From Pseudomonas thivervalensis (GTDB lineage Bacteria; Pseudomonadota; Gammaproteobacteria; Pseudomonadales; Pseudomonadaceae), in the NCBI RefSeq assembly GCF_001269655.1, contig NZ_LHVE01000006.1, positions 1 through 64,000 of the forward strand: a stretch of 64,000 nt of DNA. The letters run 5' to 3'. The notes beneath the pieces were generated by a model that made no database searches, was not told the DNA's origin, and saw nothing but the letters and a program-made list of their open reading frames with translations. The translations under genes were made by a program, and so were the position numbers. Positions 1-8,667 of the stretch are shown piece after piece. Each line of letters starts with the position of its first letter. Position 1 is the stretch's first letter.

Positions 1-437
1 TGCCCGCGGATGTAGTGCTCTAGCTGCCGGATCAAGTCCGTCTGCTCGACAATCGCCTCTTTCACCAGGTCACCAATGGACAACAGGCCGATCAACTGCC
101 CGTTATCCAGCACCGGCAAGTGCCGCAAGTGGCTGTCGGTCATGACTTCCATGCAGCGGTCGATGCTCTGCTGGCTGTCGGCGGTGACCACCGGGGCGCT
201 CATGATGGTACGCACGGTCGTGCCCACCGATGAGCGGCCCTTGAGCACCATCTTGCGCGCGTAGTCCCGCTCGCTGAATACGCCCACCACCTGGCCGTCC
301 TCGATCACCGGCAATGCACCGACATTTTTTTCGGCCATGATTTGCAGGGCTTCGAGCACCGTCTGCTCGGGGGCGATGCTGTGCACCTGCTGGTTCTGCA
401 CACTCTTGAGTCTCACCAGTTGGGCGGCGGTTTTCAT
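1..437 (-). CDS. CBS-domain protein (C-terminus cut by window edge)
   Basis: The reading frame starts MKTAAQLVRLKSVQNQQVHS and runs off the left edge after about 145 codons, close to the usual length of stand-alone two-CBS proteins, so only a few residues are probably missing. Two CBS units are visible: one around VGALPVIEDGQVVGVFSERD and one around HLRHLPVLDNGQLIGLLSIGD. Such pairs form a Bateman module that binds adenine nucleotides; the partner is unknown. I chose the ATG at 437. An ATG at 444 lies in a different frame that gives no recognisable protein. A second two-CBS protein lies at 4107-4520 on the other side of nirBD. Confidence 0.85.
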   Translation of the reverse strand, partial: MKTAAQLVRLKSVQNQQVHSIAPEQTVLEALQIMAEKNVGALPVIEDGQVVGVFSERDYARKMVLKGRSSVGTTVRTIMSAPVVTADSQQSIDRCMEVMTDSHLRHLPVLDNGQLIGLLSIGDLVKEAIVEQTDLIRQLEHYIRG

Positions 438-475
438 TGTTCATCCCCAATTTTCGATAAAATCTGACCCGCTGC

Positions 476-569
476 TGTGGCGAGGGAGCTTGCTCCCGCT
501 CGGTTGCGCAGCGACCGCAGGATTTCAGGACCGCTGCGCGGGCCAGCGGGAGCAAGCTCCCTCGCCACA
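476..569. repeat. Paired REP element, type A (TGTGGCGAGGGAGC)
   Basis: Two 25-base copies of the motif TGTGGCGAGGGAGCTTGCTC in inverted orientation (476-500 and 545-569) are separated by about 44 bases containing CGGTTGCGCAGCGACC. The transcript can fold into a long cruciform or hairpin. The same pair recurs at 12651, 33402, 34914, 35965, 48063 and 61695, always at gene borders. It matches the REP doublets common in fluorescent pseudomonads, which are thought to be mobilised by RAYT transposases. No RAYT gene is present here. Confidence 0.85.
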
Positions 570-610
570 AAAGCACCACAAAAGCACCACAAACGCAGCG
601 CTTGTGCGGA

Positions 611-997
611 TCAGTCTTCGCCAATCTCCACCACATCGCCATTGAGCCGCACCGGCCACACCCGCAGGCTTTGCTCCGGGTACTCCAGGCAATGGCCGTC
701 TTCCAGGCGAAAATGCTGTTTGTACATCGGCGAGGCAATCACCAAGTCACCCTTGATGCTGCCCAGCAAGCCGCGGCCGATGACGTTCGCACCGGACTTG
801 GGGTCGCGGTTGTCGATGGCGTACAGCGGCTTGTCCGCATGTTCCGGCAGGTACAGCAACGCCACTTGGCTGCCGTCGTGCCAGGCGACCACGCCGGAGT
901 TGGGCACCAGGTCGTCGCGGCTGCACAGGGCACGCCATTGCAAGGGTTGCTGGGCGACATCGCGGACGGGAATACGAACGACGTTTGACTGGCTCAT
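611..997 (-). CDS. nirD: Nitrite reductase [NAD(P)H] small subunit
   Basis: This 128-residue protein is the small subunit of cytoplasmic assimilatory nitrite reductase, which reduces nitrite to ammonium with NAD(P)H. It has the Rieske-like beta fold of NirD: WRALCSRDDLVPNSGV near the N-terminus, then YAIDNRDPKSGANVIGRGLLG and SPMYKQHFRLEDG. NirD typically lacks the Rieske Cys/His cluster ligands, and none are seen here. Its ATG overlaps the nirB stop by one base (TGATG), so translation is probably coupled. Size and order nirB-nirD are standard. Confidence 0.95.
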   Translation of the reverse strand: MSQSNVVRIPVRDVAQQPLQWRALCSRDDLVPNSGVVAWHDGSQVALLYLPEHADKPLYAIDNRDPKSGANVIGRGLLGSIKGDLVIASPMYKQHFRLEDGHCLEYPEQSLRVWPVRLNGDVVEIGED

Positions 998-3558
998 CAG
1001 AGCACCTCCTCGGTGACGGGAATCAGGTGAAGTTCATGGGCGTGCACCGGCCGGCGCTGGCCACGCTCGCGGACGAAGTGAACGTCCGGATCGCCACGCT
1101 TGTCGTTGACGAAGGTGCGGAAACGCTTGAGCTTTTCCGGGTCCTTCAAGGCATTGGCCCATTCGCATTCGTAGCGGTCGACCACCAGTTGCATCTGCGC
1201 TTCGAGCTCGGCGCCCAGCCCCAGGCTGTCGTGAATGATCACATCCTTGAGGTAGTCCAGGCCGCCTTCCAGGCTTTCGCGCCAGACCGAGGTCCGTTGC
1301 AGTTTGTCGGCGGTGCGGATGTAGAACATCAGGAAACGGTCGATGTAACGGATCAGCGTGGCGTCATCCAGGTCGGTGGCGAACAGCTCGGCGTGACGCG
1401 GACGCATGCCGCCGTTGCCGGCCACGTAGAGGTTCCAGCCCTTCTCGGTGGCGATCACGCCGACGTCCTTGCTCTGGGCCTCGGCGCACTCGCGGGTGCA
1501 ACCGGACACCGCGAACTTGAGCTTGTGCGGCGAGCGCAGCCCTTTGTAGCGATCCTCAATGGTCAAGGCCATCTGCACGCTGTCTTGCACGCCATAGCGG
1601 CACCAGGTGCTGCCCACGCAGGATTTCACCGTGCGCGTGGATTTGCCGTAGGCATGGCCGGTTTCGAAACCGGCTTCGATCAGTTCGGCCCAGATGTCCG
1701 GCAACTGGTGCAATTGGGCGCCGAACAGGTCGATACGCTGGCCGCCGGTGATCTTGGTGTAGAGGTCGTATTTCTTGGCGACCACGCCGATGGCGATCAG
1801 TTTGTCGGCGGTGATTTCCCCACCGGCAATCCGCGGCACCACCGAGTAGGTGCCGTTTTTCTGCATGTTCGCCATGAAGGTGTCGTTGGTGTCCTGCAAC
1901 GGCACCAGTGACGAATCCATGATCGGCTGGTTCCAGCACGACGCCAGGATCGAGCCCACCGCCGGCTTGCACAGGTCGCAGCCGGTGTGACCACGGCCGT
2001 GCTTGGCCAACAGTTCTTCGAAACTGATGATGCCTTCCACCCGCACCAGCGCGTACAACTCCTGGCGGGTGTAGGCGAAGTGTTCGCACAGGCTCTTGTC
2101 GACGCTGACGCCGCGGGCAGTCAGTTCATGCTCGAACACCTGCTTGACCAGGGCCGCGCAACCACCGCAACCGGTACCGGCCTTGGTGTCGCACTTGAGC
2201 TGGCCGAGATCGGTGCAGCCACCGTCGATGGCCGAGCAGATCGAGCCCTTGGTGACGTTGTGGCACGAGCAGATGGTGGCGGTTTCGGGCAGCGCCGCCG
2301 GGCCCAGCGTCGGAGCGCCCTCGGACGATGGCAGGATCAGGCTGGCGGCATCCTTGGGCAAGGCGATGCCGTTCTGCATGTATTGCAGCAAGGTGTCGTA
2401 GTAGCTGTTGTCACCCACCAGCACTGCGCCGATCACGTGCTTGCCGTCGGCGTCCACCACCAGCCGCCGGTAGCTGGCACTGGTTTCGTCGATGAATTGG
2501 AAACTGCGCGAACCCGGGGTGTTGCCATGGGCATCGCCGATGGAGCCAACATCCACACCCAGCAACTTGAGCTTGGTGGACATGTCGGCGCCGGTGAAGG
2601 CCTCCGAGCTTTCGCCGCACAACCGGGCGGCGACGTTGCGGGCCATCTGGTAGCCCGGGGCAACCAGGCCGAAAATGCTGCCATTCCAGGCCGCGCATTC
2701 GCCGATGGCGTAGATGTCCGGATCGCTGCTCTGGCAATGGTCGTCGATTACCACGCCACCGCGTGGGCCGATCTGCAGGTCGCTCTGGCGAGCCAGGGCA
2801 TCCTGGGCGCGGATACCGGCGGAGAACACGATGAGGTCGGTTTCCAGGAAATCGTCGTCGCCGAAATTCATTCGATAACGGTACTGCTCACCGGCGCTGA
2901 TGGACTGGGTGCCCTTGGACAGGTGCACGCCGACGCCCAGGCTTTCGATGCGCGCCTTGAGGGCCAAGCCGCCCTGCGGATCCAACTGCACCGGCATCAG
3001 CCGTGGGGCGAATTCCACCACATGGGCTTCCAGGCCCAGGGTCTTGAGGGCGTTGGCCGCCTCCAGGCCCAGCAGGCCACCACCGACCACCACGCCACGA
3101 CGGGCATTGCTGGCAGCGGCGCGGATGGCATCGAGGTCTTCGAGGGTGCGGTAGACCAGGCACGAATCGCCTTCAGCGCCCTGGATCGGTGGCACGAACG
3201 GGTAGGAGCCGGTGGCAAGCACCAACTTGTCATAGCTGACGCGCTCACGGGCAGTCACGACTTCACGCGCCTGGCGGTCGATTTCCAGCACCGGTACGCC
3301 CAAGTGCAACGTGACGCCGGGGGTCTGGTACAACGACGCTTCACCCAAGGCCAGGGACTCGGCATCACGCCCGGAGAAATACTCGGACAGGTGCACGCGG
3401 TCGTAGGCACGCATCGGCTCTTCGCTGAACACGTGCACGCGGTAATGATTGAGGGCACCGCGCTCGATCAGTTGCTCGACGCAGTGATGGCCGACCATGC
3501 CATTGCCGATCACGATCAGCGTTTGCAGCTTGTTCAGAGAAGCAACGTTGGAATTCAT
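997..3558 (-). CDS. nirB: Nitrite reductase [NAD(P)H] large subunit
   Basis: This is an 853-residue assimilatory nitrite reductase. The N-terminal third is an FAD/NAD(P)H pyridine-nucleotide oxidoreductase (IVIGNGMVGHHC; GVVVGGGLLGLEAAN). Next are BFD-type [2Fe-2S] segments with CSCHNVTKGSIC and GTGCGGC, then ferredoxin-like and siroheme/[4Fe-4S] domains with cluster cysteines in CVGSTWCRYG and SGCTRECAEAQ. I chose the start at 3558 (MNSNVASLNKLQ), because the open frame upstream of it runs through the leader terminator and promoter. A sigma-54 type promoter and a leader hairpin precede it, which suggests NtrC and nitrate/nitrite control of this two-gene unit. Confidence 0.96.
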   Translation of the reverse strand: MNSNVASLNKLQTLIVIGNGMVGHHCVEQLIERGALNHYRVHVFSEEPMRAYDRVHLSEYFSGRDAESLALGEASLYQTPGVTLHLGVPVLEIDRQAREVVTARERVSYDKLVLATGSYPFVPPIQGAEGDSCLVYRTLEDLDAIRAAASNARRGVVVGGGLLGLEAANALKTLGLEAHVVEFAPRLMPVQLDPQGGLALKARIESLGVGVHLSKGTQSISAGEQYRYRMNFGDDDFLETDLIVFSAGIRAQDALARQSDLQIGPRGGVVIDDHCQSSDPDIYAIGECAAWNGSIFGLVAPGYQMARNVAARLCGESSEAFTGADMSTKLKLLGVDVGSIGDAHGNTPGSRSFQFIDETSASYRRLVVDADGKHVIGAVLVGDNSYYDTLLQYMQNGIALPKDAASLILPSSEGAPTLGPAALPETATICSCHNVTKGSICSAIDGGCTDLGQLKCDTKAGTGCGGCAALVKQVFEHELTARGVSVDKSLCEHFAYTRQELYALVRVEGIISFEELLAKHGRGHTGCDLCKPAVGSILASCWNQPIMDSSLVPLQDTNDTFMANMQKNGTYSVVPRIAGGEITADKLIAIGVVAKKYDLYTKITGGQRIDLFGAQLHQLPDIWAELIEAGFETGHAYGKSTRTVKSCVGSTWCRYGVQDSVQMALTIEDRYKGLRSPHKLKFAVSGCTRECAEAQSKDVGVIATEKGWNLYVAGNGGMRPRHAELFATDLDDATLIRYIDRFLMFYIRTADKLQRTSVWRESLEGGLDYLKDVIIHDSLGLGAELEAQMQLVVDRYECEWANALKDPEKLKRFRTFVNDKRGDPDVHFVRERGQRRPVHAHELHLIPVTEEVL

Positions 3559-3597
3559 AAAAAGCACCCGACAAAAGCCCATCACGATTTTGAAAGC

Positions 3598-3638
3598 AAA
3601 AAAAAGACGCCTGAAACCTTGCGGTTCCAGGCGTCTTT
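3598..3638 (-). terminator. Leader terminator (attenuator) upstream of nirB
   Basis: On the minus strand an 11-base stem AAAGACGCCTG / CAGGCGTCTTT, extended by AACC/GGTT after one mismatch and closed by a four-base loop, is followed by a run of eight U. It has the shape of a Rho-independent terminator but lies between the promoter and the nirB start, about 40 bases before the ATG. In related bacteria NasT (ANTAR family) allows read-through of such a leader terminator in response to nitrate or nitrite. That nasST controls this one is inference; those genes are not in the window. Confidence 0.85.
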
Positions 3639-3773
3639 GCCTGTTCTGTGCGGTATCGGTCCGGCGACTGCGCCCTGACCTACCGTTATCCCCCCGGCCT
3701 GCTGGCACTCGATCTTCGTTGACCGACGGGGCTGCCCACTCGACTATGTTCGCGGCGGGCCTGGATAGCCTCT

Positions 3774-3789
3774 TGCAGCGAGCGTGCCA
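3774..3789 (-). promoter_or_regulatory. Sigma-54 (-24/-12) promoter of nirBD
   Basis: The minus strand reads TGGCACGCTCGCTGCA, against the RpoN consensus TGGCACGNNNNTTGCW. The GG and GC doublets are both present with exactly ten bases between them, and only one consensus base (C for T) differs. It lies 216 bases upstream of the nirB start and upstream of the leader terminator, so the transcript would contain the attenuator. NtrC control is inferred from pathway logic; no NtrC site was identified with confidence. Confidence 0.75.
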
Positions 3790-3838
3790 AACCTCCTGCA
3801 CAACCCTGTCCACACTCTTCCATTCACCCACAACCCCC

Positions 3839-3862
3839 TGTGGGAGCGGGCTTGCCCGCGAA
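3839..3862. repeat. Single REP motif, type B variant
   Basis: One copy of TGTGGGAGCGGGCTTGCCCG with an internal palindrome (GCGGGC TT GCCCGC). It is the CGGGC variant of the TGTGGGAGCGAGC repeat found at 8796, 42574 and 40429. No inverted partner is visible nearby. Confidence 0.7.
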
Positions 3863-4106
3863 GACGCCAGCTCAGTCACCGCCAGCCAACCCGCGAACGC
3901 CAGCGCCGCCAACTGCCTTGCGATGGTGCGATCACCCCACCTGCGGCTTCATAAAAGTGCAGCCTTTCAAACCCGCCAGCAAAAATCCTGAACCATCGCC
4001 AGCCCGGATTTTCACAATAAGTGAGGAGCCCGTCCGGCACCGTAGAGATGAATTTCGGCACCGGGCCGTGGCTTGCTGTCAAACCCGAGAGAAAGGAGAT
4101 TCAACG

Positions 4107-4520
4107 ATGAAAATCAATGAAATCATGAGTCGGGAAGTACGCACGATCTCCCCCGATACCCCCCTGAGCGAAGTTGCGCAAATCATGCGCCAGGCCGACA
4201 TCGGCGCCTTGATCATCAATCAGGATGACCGCATGGCCGGGATGATCACCGACCGCGACCTGGTGGTCCGGGCCATGGCCGACGGCATGGACCTGGACAC
4301 GCCGGTCAGTCGGATCATGAGCGATGAGGTGCGCTACTGCTTCGACGATGAAGAGATCGACCATGTGGCCAAGAACATGGCCCAGATCGAAAAACGCCGC
4401 CTGCCCGTGGTCAATCGCGACAAACGCCTGGTGGGCATGGTCTCGCTGGCCAATGTCGCCAGCTGCAATGCCGACAAACTCAGCGCCAACCTGCTGCGCG
4501 GCGTCGCACGGCCACACTGA
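4107..4520 (+). CDS. CBS-domain protein
   Basis: This 137-residue protein consists of two CBS motifs: MKINEIMSREVRTISPDTPL then IGALIINQDDRMAGMITDRD, and VSRIMSDEVRYCFDDE then RLPVVNRDKRLVGMVSLAN. Stand-alone proteins of this kind bind AMP/ATP-type ligands; the partner cannot be deduced. The ATG at 4107 has a GAAAGGAG ribosome-binding site seven bases upstream, which rules out the longer in-frame extension. It is 30 bases upstream of the short-chain dehydrogenase on the same strand and may be co-transcribed with it. Confidence 0.9.
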   Translation: MKINEIMSREVRTISPDTPLSEVAQIMRQADIGALIINQDDRMAGMITDRDLVVRAMADGMDLDTPVSRIMSDEVRYCFDDEEIDHVAKNMAQIEKRRLPVVNRDKRLVGMVSLANVASCNADKLSANLLRGVARPH

Positions 4521-4550
4521 TCCATCCCAAGGAGCGGCGGAGCGAGCGCA

Positions 4551-5534
4551 ATGGATGAGCAACCCCCACCTGTCGTGGTGATCTGTGGCTCCACCGCCGG
4601 CGTTGGTCGTGCGACGGCGCATCGGTTTGCTGTCGCCGGCTACCGGGTCGGCCTGCTGGCCCGGGGCGAACAAGCGTTGGCGGCCACGGCAGAAGAACTG
4701 ACGCAATTGGGGGCGATCTGCCTGACGAACAGCGTCGACGTGGCCGATGCCGAGGCGGTAGCCGACGCGGCACAGCGAATGGAGCGAGAACTCGGGCCAA
4801 TCGACGTCTGGGTCAATTGCGCGATGGTCACGGTGTTTTCTCCCATTCGCCAACTGAGTGCCGAAGAAATCCACCGGGTCACGGACGTGACCTACCTGGG
4901 CACTGTGCATGGCACCCTCGCGGCGCTGGACCTTATGGCCCGGCGTAATCGCGGGGTGATCATCCAGGTCGGTTCCGCGCTGGCCTACCGTGCCATTCCG
5001 CTGCAAGCGGCGTATTGCGCGGCCAAATTCGCGGTGCGCGGCTTCACCGATTCACTGCGCTGCGAACTGCTCCACGACCACAGCGACATCCGGGTGTGCA
5101 TGGTGCAACTGCCGGCGATCAACACACCGCAGTTCGATTGGGCGCGCAACAAGTTGAGCAAGCGCGTACAGCCAGTGCCGCCGATTCATGACCCGGACGT
5201 CGCCGCCCGGGCGATTTTCAGCGTGGTCAAGCGCACGCCCCGGGAATTGTGGCTGGGCACCGCCTCAGTGAAGGCCATCGTCGGCACCTGCCTGATGCCG
5301 GGCCTGCTCGATCGCCTGCTGGCCCGCAACGCCTATACAGGGCAAATGACCCACGAGGACGATAGCAGCCAACGGCCAGACAATCTGTTTGAATCGCAGG
5401 AGCCCTCGCACCGCACCCGCGGACGCTTCACCGGTCGCTCGCGGGATTCGGCGCTGGCCCTCAGTTCCACCCAGGTGTCGGCGCTGTTGCTGGCTACCGG
5501 TGGGGTGCTGGCTGTGGTGTTGCTATTGTTCTGA
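4551..5534 (+). CDS. Short-chain dehydrogenase with C-terminal membrane anchor
   Basis: This is a 327-residue SDR-family oxidoreductase. It shows the dinucleotide-binding glycine motif (CGSTAGVGRA, residues 12-21), a catalytic Ser near residue 142 (VGSALAYR) and the YCAAK active-site motif at 155-159. The usual NNAG is changed to NCAM. Residues 306-327 (VSALLLATGGVLAVVLLLF) form a hydrophobic tail that probably anchors the protein in the inner membrane, an extension of a typical 250-residue SDR. The substrate is unknown. Its 3' end overlaps the convergent GH13 gene by 12 bases. Confidence 0.85.
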   Translation: MDEQPPPVVVICGSTAGVGRATAHRFAVAGYRVGLLARGEQALAATAEELTQLGAICLTNSVDVADAEAVADAAQRMERELGPIDVWVNCAMVTVFSPIRQLSAEEIHRVTDVTYLGTVHGTLAALDLMARRNRGVIIQVGSALAYRAIPLQAAYCAAKFAVRGFTDSLRCELLHDHSDIRVCMVQLPAINTPQFDWARNKLSKRVQPVPPIHDPDVAARAIFSVVKRTPRELWLGTASVKAIVGTCLMPGLLDRLLARNAYTGQMTHEDDSSQRPDNLFESQEPSHRTRGRFTGRSRDSALALSSTQVSALLLATGGVLAVVLLLF

Positions 5535-7130
5535 TCCGGTGCGGCGCCACCAACGATAGCCATAGCCATTCAAAGTCAGCTGCCGATCGTTCGCGGCCGG
5601 GTATTGGCTATCCGAGATAATTTCCTTGAAGCCTTGCAGGTCCATGCCGTCCAGCTTCACGGTCAGCGTGTCGTTGCTCAAGTTGGCCGCCATCACCGAG
5701 GTAGCCTCGCCGACATGGGCCACGGCGAAGACCGCCGGATGATTGACCGTCAGCAGCCGGGCTTCGCCGTCGCCTACTTCGGGCAGGCCAGCACGGGCCA
5801 ACAGCAGTGGCCGCACCCGGCCCAACAACGATTCAGGGGCATTCAGTTGGTCCTCGACGTTCACCTGCGTGTAGGCGAAGGGGCCTTCATCGATCAGCGG
5901 TGCGGTCAGGTGGCTGGCCGAGGAAAAGCCGGCATTGGCCTGGGTATTCCACTGCATCGGCGTGCGCACCGAGAGCCGCTCGGGACGGGACAAGTCGTCG
6001 CCCATGCCGATTTCCTCACCGTAACGCACGATGGGCGCACCCGGCAGCGACAGCAACAGCGCCTGGGCCAGCGCCTGGTGGCGCACGTCACCCGCGAGCA
6101 TCGGCGCCAGGCGTCGGCGAATGCCCCGGCCATACAGGCGCATGTCCGGCTCCGGGGCGAAGACTTGCATCACTTCCTCGCGCTCCTCCTCACTCAAGCG
6201 CTCCAGGTCGAGTTCGTCATGGTTGCGCAGCCACACCGCATAGTTGGCGCCATCCGGCGGTGCGGGACGCTGGGTGATGGCACGCCGCAAGGGTTCGGCT
6301 TCACCTCGTGCCAGCGCCAGGAAGACATGGTTGTTCACCCAGAAATCCAGCACCAACCCCAGGCGCTCACCATTCCCGAAGTAATGGCTGTAGCGCTCCG
6401 GTTCGACGTCCACCTCCCCCAGCAACACGCCTTCGGGATTGATCTGCGTCATGCACTTGAAAAACCTTTCCAAGACCCAGACGCCCTTCTCCTCATCTTC
6501 ACCACCGGCCTGTTCCACCAGGTGCGAAGCGGCATCCAGGCGAAAACCGGCGATGCCGAGTTCGAGCCAGTGGACCATGATGCGCTCGATCTCCTCGACG
6601 ACTCGCGGGTTCGCCAGGTTGAGGTCCGGTTCATGACGATAAAACAGATGCCGGTAGTACTGCCCGGCCTGTTCGTCCCAGTGCCAGATGCTGTCTTCCA
6701 CTGACGGAAAGATCGGTTGGTTGCCATCGTCCACCGGGGTGTCGGACCACACGTAATAATCCCGATAGACGCTGTCCTTGTCCCGCCGTGCCCGCTGGAA
6801 CCAGGGGTGCTGGTCGCTGGTGTGCTGCGCCACCAGCTCGAGGATGACGCGCATGCCACGCTCCCCGGCCTGAACAACCAACTGGCGCAGGTCCTCTTCA
6901 CTGCCGAAGCGCGGGTCCAGGGCCATGAAGTCACTGACGTCATAACCGGCGTCCTTGAATGGCGAGCGATACAGCGGCATCAGCCAGAGAGCGCCGACAC
7001 CCAGTGCCTGCAAATAATCCAAGCGCTGAATGATGCCCTTGAGGTCGCCGCGACCATCGCCATTGCTGTCGGAAAACAAGGACGGATCGATTTGGTAAAT
7101 CAGGGTGTTTCGGTGCCAGTTGGCTTTCAT
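5523..7130 (-). CDS. GH13 alpha-amylase-family protein (trehalose-synthase-like)
   Basis: This is a 535-residue glycoside hydrolase of family 13. The barrel begins with LIYQIDPSLFSDSNGDGRGD. The catalytic residues are visible as D199 (GFRLDAASH), E239 (LLGEVD) and D305 (RNHDELD). The overall pattern resembles trehalose-synthase/amylosucrase-type enzymes more than secreted amylases, and there is no signal peptide, so it probably acts on maltose- or trehalose-type sugars in the cytoplasm. GAGGAG precedes the ATG. It lies 10 bases downstream of a second GH13 gene, so the two form an operon. The exact specificity cannot be read from sequence. Confidence 0.85.
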   Translation of the reverse strand: MKANWHRNTLIYQIDPSLFSDSNGDGRGDLKGIIQRLDYLQALGVGALWLMPLYRSPFKDAGYDVSDFMALDPRFGSEEDLRQLVVQAGERGMRVILELVAQHTSDQHPWFQRARRDKDSVYRDYYVWSDTPVDDGNQPIFPSVEDSIWHWDEQAGQYYRHLFYRHEPDLNLANPRVVEEIERIMVHWLELGIAGFRLDAASHLVEQAGGEDEEKGVWVLERFFKCMTQINPEGVLLGEVDVEPERYSHYFGNGERLGLVLDFWVNNHVFLALARGEAEPLRRAITQRPAPPDGANYAVWLRNHDELDLERLSEEEREEVMQVFAPEPDMRLYGRGIRRRLAPMLAGDVRHQALAQALLLSLPGAPIVRYGEEIGMGDDLSRPERLSVRTPMQWNTQANAGFSSASHLTAPLIDEGPFAYTQVNVEDQLNAPESLLGRVRPLLLARAGLPEVGDGEARLLTVNHPAVFAVAHVGEATSVMAANLSNDTLTVKLDGMDLQGFKEIISDSQYPAANDRQLTLNGYGYRWWRRTGSEQ

Positions 7131-7140
7131 CGGTCACTCC

Positions 7141-8667
7141 TCATCGACACAGGATCACTGCCTGCTCGGCGGCCAGTCGGCCACTGAACACTTGACCTTC
7201 GTCCCCCCCGTTGCTGGCGATTTCCACCTGCCAGGCCTCGGCCAGGGGGAACGTATGTTCGCTGTCGGCGAAGTTGATGCAGACCAGCCGCTCATCGCCG
7301 TCGCAATGACGACGGTAGGCCAGCACTTGCGGATGCGATGGCAATTCCTCCCAGGCGCCCAGGCGCAATGCAAGGCTGCGACGACGACAGGCCAGCAATC
7401 GTCGATACAGCCCCAGGGTGGAATCGGCAGCCCCCTCCTGTACCTCGACGGCCAACGCGTCGGCATCCGGCGCAAAAGGCAACCACGGTGCCGCGCCGGC
7501 CCAGCCATGGGGCGCCTGGACGGCCCAGGGCAACGGCGCCCGGCTACCATCCCGTCCACCCGGGTCTACGCGGGTCTGGGCCGTGACCACGGTGTCCTCC
7601 AGGCCCAGTTCTTCGCCTTGATAGATAAACGGCGTGCCGCGCAACGTCAGCAGCAGGACCGCGGCGGCCTGGGCTCGACGCAGCGAACCGCCGTAGCGGC
7701 TGCGGTGACGACTATTGTCGTGATTGGACAGCACCCAGGTTGGCCAGGCCAGCAAGGGGCCGAGGTCGTTCTCCACCTCGCGTATGCACATGCGGAACAC
7801 CACCGGGTCCCACGGAGCGTCCAGCGGTGGAAAGTTGAATGACATGTGCAACTCGTCACTGGCTCCGTAATAGGCCGCCACTTGGGCCGTGGAGCGAATG
7901 TTCACCTCACCGATCAACACCCGCTCGCCGGGATAGCTGTCCACCAGCCGGCGCAAGCCGCGCATCACTTCGTGGCTGTACGGCTGGTCGTTGATCTTGA
8001 CCATGGTTTCGCCGGCCATGCAGCGCGGATCATCGGCGAAGCTCGGGTCCTTGCCGACGCAATGCACCACATCGACACGAAACCCGTCCACGCCTCGCTG
8101 TAGCCAGAAATGCAGCACCTGGTGCATGGCCGTCACGACTTCGGGGTTGTGCCAATTGAGGTCCGGCTGCTGCGGCAGGAAAAAATGCAGGTAGTACTGC
8201 TGGCTGGTTTCGTCCCAGGTCCAGGCGCTGCCGCCATCGATCGAGGCACGCCAGTTGTTCGGCTGGTCGCGCCAGATGTACCAGTCGCGCTTGGGGTTGT
8301 CGCGGCTCGAACGCGATTCGATGAACCAGGGATGCTGGTCGGAGGTGTGGTTGGGCACGAAATCCAGCAACACCTTCAGGCCTCGCCCGTGGGCCTGGGC
8401 GATCAACTCATCCAGGTGAGCCAGCGTGCCGAACAGCGGGTCGACATCGGTGTAGTCGCAGATGTCATAGCCCGCGTCACACATGGGCGAACGAAAGACC
8501 GGGGACAACCACAATGCATCGACGCCCAGGTGTTGCAGATGATCCAGGCGTGCGGTCAAGCCGGAAAGATCGCCGATGCCGTCGCCGTTGGCATCGGCAA
8601 AGGAACGCGGATAGACCTGGTAGATCACAGCGTTCTTCCACCAGGGCGAAGGGAAGGAGTTGGGCAT
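7141..8667 (-). CDS. Alpha-glucosidase (GH13)
   Basis: A 508-residue GH13 enzyme of the oligo-1,6-glucosidase / alpha-glucosidase group. Features are AVIYQVYPRSFADANGDGIGD at the start of the barrel, VPNHTSDQHPWF, nucleophile D199 (GVDGFRVDVVH), acid/base E254 (VLIGEVN) and D317 (LSNHDNSR). No signal peptide is seen, so it is cytoplasmic. Start ATG at 8667 follows AAAGGAGG. It is the first gene of a two-gene unit with the adjacent GH13 gene, consistent with joint use of an imported or stored alpha-glucoside. Confidence 0.88.
   Translation of the reverse strand: MPNSFPSPWWKNAVIYQVYPRSFADANGDGIGDLSGLTARLDHLQHLGVDALWLSPVFRSPMCDAGYDICDYTDVDPLFGTLAHLDELIAQAHGRGLKVLLDFVPNHTSDQHPWFIESRSSRDNPKRDWYIWRDQPNNWRASIDGGSAWTWDETSQQYYLHFFLPQQPDLNWHNPEVVTAMHQVLHFWLQRGVDGFRVDVVHCVGKDPSFADDPRCMAGETMVKINDQPYSHEVMRGLRRLVDSYPGERVLIGEVNIRSTAQVAAYYGASDELHMSFNFPPLDAPWDPVVFRMCIREVENDLGPLLAWPTWVLSNHDNSRHRSRYGGSLRRAQAAAVLLLTLRGTPFIYQGEELGLEDTVVTAQTRVDPGGRDGSRAPLPWAVQAPHGWAGAAPWLPFAPDADALAVEVQEGAADSTLGLYRRLLACRRRSLALRLGAWEELPSHPQVLAYRRHCDGDERLVCINFADSEHTFPLAEAWQVEIASNGGDEGQVFSGRLAAEQAVILCR

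Larger units (their letters stand above)
3559..4106. other. Intergenic region: nirB leader and promoter, CBS gene upstream region
   Basis: This 548-base stretch separates the divergent nirB and the CBS gene at 4107. Read on the minus strand from 3840 it holds a -24/-12 promoter, about 160 bases of leader with inverted repeats (CGGT-A-GGTC ... GACC-GAT-ACCG around 3655-3692) and then a strong hairpin with a U run 40 bases before nirB. The right half holds one isolated REP motif (3839-3862) and the GAAAGGAG ribosome-binding site of the next gene. I see no protein gene here. The open frames crossing it are extensions of the flanking genes. Confidence 0.6.

Noticed and set aside
1987..3678. 563-codon open frame on the plus strand opposite nirB
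   Set aside because: It is antisense to a clear NirB, has low-complexity Gly/Ala/His-rich composition typical of a GC-rich shadow frame, no family motifs and no ribosome-binding site.
3559..3912. Upstream extension of nirB to 3912
   Set aside because: It would translate through the leader terminator and the sigma-54 promoter, and NirB family proteins begin at the MNSNVASLNKLQ region.
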